Shown: one piece after another, positions 1-11,357 of the stretch | How the letters are laid out: each line of letters opens with the position of its first letter | Position numbering within the stretch: position 1 is the stretch's first letter | Assembly: GCA_013115135.1 (NCBI GenBank) | Contig: JABANP010000217.1 | Coordinates: forward strand, 1 to 64,000 | Length of the DNA: 64,000 bases | Source of the DNA: Perkinsus olseni | Lineage: Eukaryota; Perkinsozoa; Perkinsida; Perkinsidae | Direction of reading: 5' to 3' | The notes under the pieces: model-generated | Seen by the model: only the letters and a program-made list of their open reading frames with translations | Told to the model about the DNA's origin: nothing | Database searches by the model: none | Position numbers and translations under genes: made by a program

Positions 1-838
1 GACATTGATGAAGGGTATCAATACAGTACAGGGCTTCAAGGCAGGATAACGGCCTCGACGCCCTACCCCTGCTGAGTCAGTTTTCGTGGTTAAAGCAGAC
101 TTGCTATTCTTCACAAAGTACACTTCCTACAGCGGTCATCCTTGAGTTGCTAGCACATCAGCATCAAGTTTAACTGAGCCATTGACGGCGTTGGACTCCA
201 AACTGACACACACAAGACGAACTTGGACGCGTTGGGCAGCTAACCAATTCTGAAATCTCAGACGCGATTGTAGAATTCATCTTCATCCGTGAAATGGGAG
301 TTCCGGAATCGATTCTGAGCTTTAGAATTGGTTTATTGATCGACTGCTTCACGAGTGAAGAAATGAATTTGAAAACGATCCGGAGTCTTCTGATCAGGGG
401 GGCAATCTCCCGTTGAACCACAGCTAAGACGATCGTCAAACGGAGCAATCAGTACAAGTGAAGGCAGCTGCTTGAGAATGAGAGACGGCGAGGCCACTGT
501 GTGGGCTATGAGCGTCACGTCTCTCATCAGAGACAGCTCGGTCATGAACCAAGCCTTGTGGCATCTAACACGAGGGTTGAATGACGTTAGACCGACCACA
601 ACTGTACTTAGTATTAACTGGGGTTAACTCACGGTGATGGCCATGAGTAGCATGCACGCCTCCCCACCCCCGTCGTTTTGCATTGGACGGTATAATAATT
701 CGGACTAAGGATGAGACATTCGCTCGGTAGAAGCGGCCCTGAGAGGACCGCGCGAAGCTTCTGGGCGTATTAGAATGATGCGTTCTGAGGACGGTATCTG
801 TTCGGTCGTCTGGCTGAGCTGAGCATTCAACTCCTCCA
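1..838. other. no gene recognised
   Basis: This stretch lies 3' of the papain-like protease. Open frames here are short, lack recognisable motifs and overlap on both strands. I see no repeat or RNA gene. Confidence 0.5.
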
Positions 839-2530
<1,692 letters not shown>

Positions 2531-2626
2531 TGATGGAGAATGCAAAATGAGCCTAATACCAACTCCCCTTTGACGGTCCATGAACGCCATGCGAGACGGG
2601 AGCTTACGAAGATCATGGACTAGCCG

Positions 2627-2646
2627 TCTCCGTCGGAGACTCTCCG
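2627..2646. repeat. 14-bp palindromic insertion, X = TCTCCG
   Basis: X, t, X', c, X, exact. It lies about 100 bp upstream of the papain-like protease start, outside any exon. Confidence 0.9.
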
Positions 2647-3161
2647 ACTTGAGACGGTTACGTCGACCTACCACCGTCGGCGGCGTTTCTGTTCGCACGT
2701 TGAGAGGAATCACAACACGGTTGCCAGAGTGAAGGGAGAGGGTTATTGTTAAGCATAAGGTCCCCGAACTTAGGGAACCCATACCGATGGTGGAATCCTG
2801 AGATCCTATACTTGTGAGAGAACTCGTCACAGCTACAGTAATCGACCGGTCAATAACTATGGAGCTTTAGGCTTGGCGAATCTTCGCGGCTGAATCACGC
2901 CACAGTGACGACAGTGACTGTCGTCGCGACCAAACAGGCCTTCGCCTAGCGTCGGTTTTAGCACTAGTGACAGGTGGGTTATTTTTCCCATTGTATGTTA
3001 CGCAAGGTCGCGGACGAAGAGCCGGGATTTTCTCTATGGTTTCTGGTAACACAACAAATTCGATGCACAATAGGGGCCGTATTAGTTCAAGCAAAGTGAT
3101 GGGAGAGCACTTGGGGCCGGGAAACTAATCCGCTGGTACTCGAAGCATCCTGGATGCTCGG

Positions 3162-3527
3162 TCAAGACGTCGCAGAGTGCTCAATCTCATTTACCAGCCA
3201 GACTCTATCCGAGAGAGGCCACCCAGTGACCTTCAGTTTAGCCTTGGGAGGAGCCCCACCATCTCCGATAATGCCTTCATTTGAGGCGATCAAGATAACG
3301 CCGTCAGTAGTATGAATAATGAAGCCGGACTCTCCACTACGATGGACTTCGGTCGGAAAAACTATAAGTTCATGAGGCTTCTCAGCAGCAGGCTCTTTGC
3401 TGTGAAAGCGTCGGGTGCCGGCTTGCAGGGCGGCGGTGAGCATTCCGGTAGGCTTAGTCGCAACTGGACGACCCACCAGCGGGCTGCGGGCTGCTGTAGC
3501 CACCCTACGGACAGAGAGGCGATTCAT
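3162..3527 (-). CDS. hypothetical protein with a mitochondrial-type N-terminus
   Basis: The frame has an ATG at 3527 and encodes about 121 residues. The N-terminus MNLRS-like pattern (actual start MNRLSVRRVATAARSPLVG) is rich in Arg, Ser and Ala and lacks acidic residues, and RRFHSK follows; this resembles a mitochondrial presequence. The remainder (HELIVFPTEVHRSGESGF, then TTDGVILIASNEG) is amphipathic and not recognised. The same frame stays open upstream, so a longer product or a spliced 5' end is possible. No function can be given. Confidence 0.35.
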   Translation of the reverse strand: MNRLSVRRVATAARSPLVGRPVATKPTGMLTAALQAGTRRFHSKEPAAEKPHELIVFPTEVHRSGESGFIIHTTDGVILIASNEGIIGDGGAPPKAKLKVTGWPLSDRVWLVNEIEHSATS

Positions 3528-3737
3528 GGCGGCCTTTAGAGTCCTCCTCACTTTGCGACCTCCCGGGTTAGCACATCGGACGAGCCAACCGACGGTTGGG
3601 CTCTGAGCCCGCATGATTTCCTCGTTGATTCCCGTCTTGCTTTCCGCATCTTCTCGAACCGTTCTTCGAGAGAGACACCCCACTCTGTAATAGACGTCCG
3701 ACGCTTCATGAGGCAAGGGGGCTATGCAGATGAGCAC

Positions 3738-4382
3738 TGTTAGCGGTCCTTGAACTTGGAATGCTCACACCGTTAACGATCTTATCTTCTACCGAAAGGA
3801 GAAACCGAACCAGATCTTTATGATGTGGTGACGATAGTTGATGATGGAGAGCAAGCCGAGAGGTCTCTATATACAGCACAACAGCTGATATTGATAGAGG
3901 GAAGAGAGACTTATAACTATTCTCTACTGAGACAACGTCTAGTTATAGCTGAAGATAAAAGTCTAGGGGACAGAGAGATGATAATACACGAACCGTTATT
4001 GTGTCAAGTTCAGTGCTTTGCTTACTGGAGCCCGATCAGTCAGGCTCATGATGCTCCACTACGTTGTCAATACACATGTCACCAACCATCTGACGGCTCC
4101 AAGCAATACAACTGCATAACACAAAAACCACTGATTATGACAAATGGTGGTAGTGGGAACAAAAAGAGCACAAGCTGAACAATCGACTCAAGTCGGATCG
4201 GATGATGATATTGAAGACTTCTCCTGCAAGACGACCAACCGATAAGCTCGGTCCTGAGGAAGTGCTACTCATTATGCGCCGATCCTCTTGCGTATGCGTG
4301 CATAGCTGATTCCCATCGGGTAAGTAAGCTTAGAAGGTAGATAAGCTTTGTACTCCCTCTCGGCTTGCGTCGACTATGAGCA
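3738..4382. other. intergenic, no gene recognised
   Basis: AT-richer spacer between the possible mitochondrial protein and the EF-hand gene. The open frame at 3825-4178 (+) has no recognisable motif and no neighbours supporting it. Confidence 0.4.
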
Positions 4383-5685
4383 TCAACGAGGAAGCAACAG
4401 GAAGGCACACGAGTTGTAGGGCAGTCTATTGGGTGCTGCGAAACTCACAACTTTGCACGTGACAAGACTCTGCAGTAAAGACTTGAACTCCCCGAATTCG
4501 ATTTGACCATCGCCGTTGTCATCTACCTGAACATGTATCCTGGATACAACTTTGTACTCCCGCCTGGTGGCATGGTGGTCGAGCGCATATTTTCCATCGC
4601 AGAATCGATGTTGATTAGAGCTTCACTCACATGACGGGCATTGCGTCTGATGAAGCCTCGGTAATGATCCCTCCCGTAATCAGGTATCTTCATTTCTTGA
4701 GCAATTTGGCGAATCTCACCTGACGCCAAAATCAGCGATAAATGAAGAGGAGCTCGCCGGTGATCACTTACTGGCCTCTAGGAACCCCGACTTGTCCGAG
4801 TCGTAAAGATGGAAGATTCTTAGCATGGAGGACTCGTCGAGGTTCAGTAAGCTGAACTGCTTGGCTGTCTCGTCGGCAACCTGTTGGTAATGGCAAAGAA
4901 GCATAAAATATCAATCCCTACTTTCGCAGCGTAGGCCGCGTTTCTAACTGCGTTCATCGATTTACGCGAAGCCTTCTCGCGATCAATCGGCATGTGCTTC
5001 GGCCAGTGGTTAGCGAGTGCCTCGTATCTGCGGTCGGTCGACTTTGAACGACATCCGTTTGTGAAATTGCGGAAGGAGAGATATTTTCGCATAGAGCAAG
5101 TCCCAAGGCGTGCCGCGGCTAAGATCGGCGAGGAGAGAGACGTTAGTTTACAGCTTCTCGAAGTTTTCCGGTGAGACGAACTCTTCACCATCCGCGGTCC
5201 GGCAGCTGTAAGTGTCGAAGGCCTACAAGGGACCGTCATAATCGATCAACCAAAACACGGCCATAGTCGAAGGGAAAAGACAAGAATCTTGCGCACTGTC
5301 TACATAACACAGTCTGTGCTCATCCTAGCTTCGCATCCTGACTCTGTTCTATCTCGTTCACTATGAGCCCAGGCTACCTATGTTCTACAACTACACCTAC
5401 TGCATCGAGATAGTGCACGTCCCACAAGATGCCCGGTCCCACCCGCTGACAGAATTTTCGAAACCACTCTGGTCCATCTTCTGCTTCTGCGAACTCCGGA
5501 ACTCGCCGATCGAGTCCCATTTTTCGCAATGCAATGGTCAGCTCGCCTCTCCCGAGTTTCCTACGATAGTATCTTATGTTGACGCGTGCTCGAAGCAAGA
5601 CCCACCCTTTGGCATCTAGGTCGACCTCAGCATACAGCCGTTTGCAGTACGCGACCTCGTCCTTAGCAAGCCGGGTTGCTTTCGA
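4383..5685 (-). CDS. EF-hand calcium-binding protein, 5' end not found
   Basis: The first exon I can place begins after an acceptor at 5686-5690. It runs through YAEVDLDAKGWVLLRARVN and KLGRGELTIALRKMGLDRR to YLDA. A phase-0 intron leads to FDTYSCRTADGEEFVSPENF, which resembles the degenerate EF-hands of aralar and MICU proteins. A later exon has a canonical loop, DSDKSGFLEASE (D1, D3, S5, E12). The last exon has another, DDNGDGQIEFGE. Donors such as GTAAGTGATC and GTGAGTGAAG are good. The middle exons (about 4880-5200) are only partly resolved. Likely a Ca2+ sensor; a mitochondrial location is only suggested by the aralar/MICU-like segment. The true start lies upstream of 5685, perhaps near 5.8-6.0 kb. 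Confidence 0.7.
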
Positions 5686-5862
5686 CTGAGATAATGACGT
5701 AATAAGACCATCGAAGCGTGCGTAACAACCGATGAGGGATAGAACGATAACAAAGGGAAAGAGGAGAAATGGAGATTCTCCATTGGAGAAATTGCTTTGA
5801 GTAGCGTTGGAAGTAGACGCTAGGCTCTACCGCAACATGAAGACAGTAGACGTTTGTGTGCA

Positions 5863-6551
5863 ACCAAGAAGGGGGCCAGCGGTCCCCGTCGACCTACTAG
5901 AGAGATAGGAGAAGGACCCTCGTTCTTCCTTCGCCACTCTGCAGCGATTCTGTGGAACGTCTCACGCCTGACGACAACGAGTAAAGCTGTGCAGCACTTG
6001 ATCTCATTACAGCCTAGCATTTTCTTCACTGGGCCTTGAGGCCTGGCCAAACATGAGTCAACAGAAGACGGACTGAGGGCTTGTCGGTAGCGCGGAAAAA
6101 TTGAATAACACAAGTCCCTCACTGGGAAGTGTAAACGCTCGAAAAGATGAAGTAGCGCTGATCGGGTTCAAAGCGATGCGCTCGAAACTATTTCCAGCGA
6201 AACTATTCCCGCTTGAGTAGTAGGGGTATGATACTGGGTCCAACTCATGCAAAGATAAGGCTTCGGTCGATTTAACAAGATTCTGAGCGCTAGCATTTTC
6301 CGGGATGGAGTGGTATAGCCGACAGAGAAGAACCATAACTCCTGTCAATCACCAGTGACCGCTGCCGTAGACATGATCGAGATCTCAGGTATGCTTCTCA
6401 CGCAGGGGCAATGAGCACATCGAAGGGAACAGATTCGAGGAGCCTTGCAGAGTGCCGGGAGGGGACAGCATGTTAGAGGCCGACTGATTGGGAACACAAC
6501 ACCCGAGCTTTGCCCTCTGGAATCTCCAGATGTCTCATTAACACCAGGCAT
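5863..6551. other. spacer that may hold the 5' exon of the EF-hand gene
   Basis: A minus-strand frame from an ATG near 6020 (MLGCNEIKCCTALLVVV) could be a first exon, but no splice join is convincing. Nothing else is recognised. Confidence 0.25.
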
Positions 6552-6586
6552 CTATACCATTGAGATGCCTATATGGAGGAATCCTC

Positions 6587-6631
6587 GGAGGCGAGAATCA
6601 CCTATTCTGAGGATAGGTGATTCTCGCCTCC
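6587..6631. repeat. perfect hairpin, 19-bp arms
   Basis: The arms 6587-6605 and 6613-6631 are exact reverse complements, separated by TCTGAGG. The left arm starts GGAGGCGAGAATCACC. Confidence 0.95.
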
Positions 6632-6645
6632 AGGAGGATGAGGCT

Positions 6646-6939
6646 GCCTATACGGAGGGTAAGGCTGCCTATACGGAGGATAAGGCTGCCTATACGGAGG
6701 ATAAGGCTGCCTATACGGAGGATAAGACTGCCTATACGGAGGGTAAGGCTGCCTATACGGAGGGTAAGGCTGCCTATACGGAGGATAAGGCTGCCTATAC
6801 GGAGGATAAGGCTGCCTATACGGAGGGTAAGGCTGCCTATACGGAGGATAAGGCTGCCTATACGGAGGATAAGGCTGCCTATACGGAGGGTAAGGCTGCC
6901 TATACGGAGGATAAGACTGCCTATACGGAGGGTAAGGCT
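6646..6939 (+). repeat. 21-bp minisatellite, 14 units
   Basis: The unit is GCCTATACGGAGGRTAAGRC plus T, repeated 14 times with point variants only. Read on the + strand it would encode AYTE(D/G)KA heptads, and other frames are also open because 21 is divisible by three. I do not regard it as a gene: the open frame has no good start and ends soon after the array. Confidence 0.9.
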
Positions 6940-7390
6940 GCCTATACGGCGATGGAGGACGAAGAAGTCATTAGACTCGCGGATAAAGCGGCAGGCTTCG
7001 AATAAGGAAACCCTTCCGCAAATTCGATCTCTCAACTCGCTAATAGGATATCCTCCACCTCCATATAGGCAGCCTTAGCCTCCATATAGGCAGCCTTAGC
7101 CTCCATATAGGCAGCCTTGGCCTCCAAATAGGCATCTCAATGGTATAGTCCAGCTGATCGGAGCGATATAGGATGAACGGAATACATGTCACCAACACAA
7201 CAGCCCAGGGACCATACAGTGTACTTCTCTAGCCCGATTCACGGGGATGATGATTAAAAAAGGAACGACGAGATGACAATTTACGGAAGGAGTGGCATAG
7301 CAACTCGACGATAACGATACGAAAAAAAAGAAATAATATTCTAGCCACACTCAGAAATACTATGGGAAAAAGACGAAAATAGTCAATTGA

Positions 7391-9521
7391 CTATGTAGAA
7401 GTAGTAGTGCAGGTAGTGGGTAGTTGGACTACAATGTCAGCGGTGGTTGGTGTAGTGAAGAGGTTGTACGGGTTGTAGTGGCACTTCACCTCCTGCAGGC
7501 GGTTATATACACCATTCGATAGCGGACCGAAATAGCGATACTTCCAATGGTCGGGTTGGACGTCTTGGCCGGGGAAGAACTTATCCTTCCACCGTTCGAC
7601 AGTCCATTGGTTGCTGATGTAGTTTTGATAGCTTTCCTCAAGTGAACTGAACTGATCGATTGCAGCAAAAGCTTTAGCAACCCAATTGGTGGAGGTCTCC
7701 TCACCGGCAGAATCTCCCTTGTTCCACAAAGAGGAGACTTGAACATTCCATCCTTGATGACGATGGATGAAGGAAGTACATGGCCCGGCACCAGAGCAGT
7801 CGGTTGGCTCATCCAACATCTTGCCGCCATAATATTCAAAAGTGATGATGCAGATGTTGCGGCCTTTCTGACACTCCGGCTGATGACTCAAATCCCAAAT
7901 GGTATCCCAAAAGGAATCTGTCATGTCACTTTCACGGACATAAACAGAATTACTCTTCCACGGTAAGTTTTCATTCAAACTCCAATCATAAGCCCAACAA
8001 TTGTCCATGGCAGAAGTAGGGTCAACACCAGTACCGGGGTAGACGGCATCACTCGGACAGTCAGGGTCGGCCCATTTAGTGCACCCAGCCCACGACCAGG
8101 CACCATAAGCAGCATTGGTGAACTTCTGTGAGGGTTTAGTAATCCAAGTATTAGCTTGTACTGCGGAGTCCACCTTGTCCATGGTCTCATCACAATCAGT
8201 ACAATCAGAAGTGATCGGGTCGCAAAGGCACATCCCTTCATAATGCATCTCGAAGTTGCTGTGAATCTTCACTTTACCCCAAAGGCCATTACTGGACGGT
8301 TGATTAATCATAACATTTTGATAAGCCTTGGTCTTAGCAAGCACGTCAGCCTTCGACTTACTATTGGCCGCAACCTGATGACGGTAAATGTAGACCTTCT
8401 CACTTGCCCTGATGGCACTGAGGTACCACTTAGTAACGACACCATAGTTGCCACCCATACCGCCACGGAGGGCCTTCAACAGATCAGCATGGTCGTTGGT
8501 CCGAGTAGCATGGACCAACTTGAAGGGGCCGCCATGTTCTTGTACTACGATATCAACAGCCATGACATGATCAGCCAACATACCCCACATAGTGCTCGAG
8601 TATCCATAGGCCCCTCCTTGGGCTAGACCCGATACCGACACGGAAGGACAGCTCCCACCATTAATGCTCAGAGGAGGGTTGTGGTCATACAGCCTCGTGT
8701 AGGCCTCCAACAACCTCGTCCCTGCGCCTATCTCGGCTACATAACCGCTTTCAGCTTCTGCGGCTTTCGAGACCTCAACAGAACTGAACTCATCCATAAG
8801 GATAACTATGCCGTCATGGACTGTACTTTGACCAGCGAAGGAGCTGCCGGCGGGACTTCTCACCACAACAGCCACGCGGTGTCGAAAGCACACGTCCATG
8901 ATGATTAGTATATCGCCCTCGCTCCGCGGTCTGATGGCTGCCAAAGGCTGTACTCCCGTGTATTGCGGCATGAACACTGAGCGTATCTTATCCCCAGTCA
9001 GGATGTTAGCGATTCCAAAGATACCCTCTAGCTCAGCAATAGCCCCGTCGGTGTCAGCGTCACATTGTAAGGTCTTGAAGCAGTCGTATGGGTCATCACC
9101 AGGAGTTACGTTTGGTGTGGTAGGAGTAGGGGCAGGCGGACCACTGCATGGGACCTCGGATCCATGACAGACGGGAGGCTCGGACCAGTACTTACAATAC
9201 GACACGCCATCCACTTGCTCTCTGCAGTAGCCGTCCCAATCGAAGCTGGCAGAACTCGCTGTAGTGGTTATCCCAACAGGGTCAGTCGTGATAGGAATTG
9301 GTGAAGGTGTGGTATGACCCGGGCTGGATGTAGACAGAAGACTAGGTCCACAGAGGTCTTCACTGCCGTGGCAGAGTGCCGGGAGACGATAAGATTTACA
9401 GTAAGAGTTTTGGGCCGATACGCTGCTGGCAATACTCATCCCACACCGAAGAGACCTCGGCCGCGATAAAGAACACAAACAGATTTTGGAGAAAGAGGAA
9501 GTGCAGAGTTGTAGAAGCCAT
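7391..9521 (-). CDS. secreted berberine-bridge-type FAD oxidase, paralogue 1 (frameshift near N-terminus)
   Basis: The likely start is the ATG at 9521, with a signal-like N-terminus (MASTTLHFLFLQNLFVFFIA). The first Cys module (VWDEYCQQRIGP...SYCKSY) is split by a +1 shift at the run TTTT (9408-9411 on the + strand). Removing one base rejoins it, so this is a real frameshift or a homopolymer error. A second module follows (WDGYCREQV...SYCKYW...PVCHGS), then a Thr/Pro linker. Next come the FAD-binding PCMH domain (VRSPAGSSFAGQSTVHDG, then GGSCPSVSVSG) and the C-terminal BBE segment (YNRLQEVKCHYNPYNLF). The His that normally carries FAD is Ser (codon 8843-8845), while the Cys attachment site is kept. 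The 3' 1.35 kb is almost identical to paralogue 2. Family role: extracellular FAD-dependent oxidation, often of sugars; the substrate is unknown. Confidence 0.85.
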
Positions 9522-11357
9522 CCGAGTTAGTGGGAAGTGATCAGATAACAGAGAACAGCTGTTAGGGTTGCATGTGGATCCTGATGCCCGTATCGCTGTC
9601 CCCGTGTAAAATCACCATAAAATCCCGATTCATGAGTGAAAACATGACGTTCAGTACGTGGGCAGGGTGCGTGATACTTGAGTTCTGAGTAAAAGGATTG
9701 ATTTATGATGATGACTGCGAGTCCTGCTGCTTCCGTCACACACCCCCACCCCCAAACTCGTCGGACTCCCGCCCTGCCAATGACACCTGCAGCTAGTGGA
9801 CGACGAGGCAAGAACAATGCAAGGACGATTCATTCCGAAGCGGGAGGTTCTTCGCGTGACTGAAGTTGAGGCCCTTAACGGCGAAATCGACTTCGTGGAA
9901 TTGCGGGCCTTATTCAGAGAATTGAATTCCTCATTCGAGGTCCAACGCTAAAATGACTTCTCTATTCACCAATTCGAATCTCCTACCGCCAAACTGCTTA
10001 GGGTGACTCGAAAGTTACAAATTCCTACTGCAAGCAATGGATTATTTTTCCCATTCCCGAGAATTTGCGGGAATTCACGAACTTTTTGCGCCGGTAGCGG
10101 CTGCTCCCTCACCCGGAAACTGATGCCTTCACTCGCTGGTGTGGTATCCTCGAGCGCAGCTGGCACAGCGGCCTCACCCTAGGCCTAATAGACATCTCAA
10201 CGGTATAGTAGCTCCATGGTCACAGTGCGTCAATTGTAACCGCTTGACACGCCTTGGTCACAGCGGTAGGGCGGTACCATTGAGACCTAGTCCAACCGGG
10301 TGCCCGTCTCCGCATTAGCACTGGAGGCGAGCGCATGCTTCATCGCTAGATTTGCACCACTCTCCTCTCCGCAAGCTTTGTCATGCAAAGCTTGATGGTG
10401 ATTCCTGCCGACTCGCTGGAGTAGAGGATCAGCACTGAGTCCTCATTTCTGCCGCTGATACCCGAATATCAACCTGTGTGCTTAGACCACTGCTCTCCCT
10501 CAGAAATTCAGAGTCAGAATGCAGATTCACCCTATAAACCACTCTATAATTCGCGCTGTAGCTACACGTGAAAACACTGCGACTCAGCATCGGGGCCTTT
10601 TCGCTACGCCTTCTAGAAACGCGTCGAGTAACGACTTGCAACTTCAGAATCCTGTTATAATAAACCAGCTAGTGCACTCGACTACTGAGCATTAATCATT
10701 GAGCCCCGACAAGTAATTGTATTAAATGCTCGCAAATGGCAGTCGCCAGCGATAGAACCGGGGACCTACGCAACGATGTGGACATGAGCTCATCTATCCC
10801 CACCAAGGGACTAATTTTGAGTAGGTCTGTGCGACTCTGATTCTAAAATCAGATATCAAGTAATCGAAATCGAGGCGAACAATCCTTGAGTATGGTGCGG
10901 ATTCGATCCGTCGAGACTGAAAACTTGTTGAATCACAACCAGAAAATCCGTGGCTAACTACATAGAAGTACTGATTCCTCACACTGTATGGACGCGAAGA
11001 TCATGAACTGCTCAACCTGATGGAACCGAAATTGATGCTTCCTTTCAAAAAGCGAACATCGACCCAAACTGTTCGACAGAACCCCCACTCAGCGTTCGGC
11101 TTTATCTACTTCGCTTGGGAAGCCCGGGGAAGTGTATTGACCAACACAACAGACTGATACCATACCAATGTACTCTTACTTGTCCGCTTTAGGCGGATAC
11201 AGGAGGAAGGCGAGAAAGAAACTTACGAAAGAATGAAAATAGCAATACGATTATAGCAATACACAGAATGAGAAAAGTAACATAACAATGATGTTGTGGA
11301 AGAGAAGGAAAACCACACTCAGGAAAATGATATAAAAGAATGAAAATAGTCAATTGA
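9522..11357. other. spacer between FAD oxidase paralogues
   Basis: About 200 bp of the 3' flank of paralogue 2 (around 11140-11350) resembles the 3' flank of paralogue 1 (7150-7390), so the duplication includes downstream DNA. The rest is unrecognised except for the small inverted-repeat pair at 10190-10288. Confidence 0.5.
10190..10288. mobile_element. short inverted-repeat element related to the 6552-7148 ends
   Basis: The left end (AGACATCTCAACGGTATAG) and the right end (GGTACCATTGAGACCT) are imperfect inverted repeats. They match the CTATACCATTGAGATG termini of the larger element. Boundaries are approximate. Confidence 0.4.

Larger units (their letters stand above)
6552..7148. mobile_element. 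inverted-repeat element carrying a minisatellite
   Basis: The ends are 28-nt terminal inverted repeats (6552-6579 and 7121-7148) with one mismatch; they begin CTATACCATTGAGATGCC. Inside lie a perfect 19-bp hairpin, a 21-bp minisatellite, and near the right end inverted copies of the same CCTATATGGAGG motif. No clear target-site duplication is seen and no transposase is encoded, so this is a non-autonomous MITE or foldback element. A related short pair of ends occurs at 10190-10288. Confidence 0.7.

Noticed and set aside
6445..7078. Open frames in several phases over the AYTE(D/G)K repeat, up to 186 codons
   Set aside because: They arise because the 21-bp unit keeps frames open on both strands; there is no good start codon, no conserved flank and no recognisable domain.
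10725..10800. tRNA-like sequence on the minus strand (B-box-like GGTTCTATCGC)
   Set aside because: The acceptor and anticodon stems do not pair and the B box departs from consensus; at most a tRNA-derived relic.
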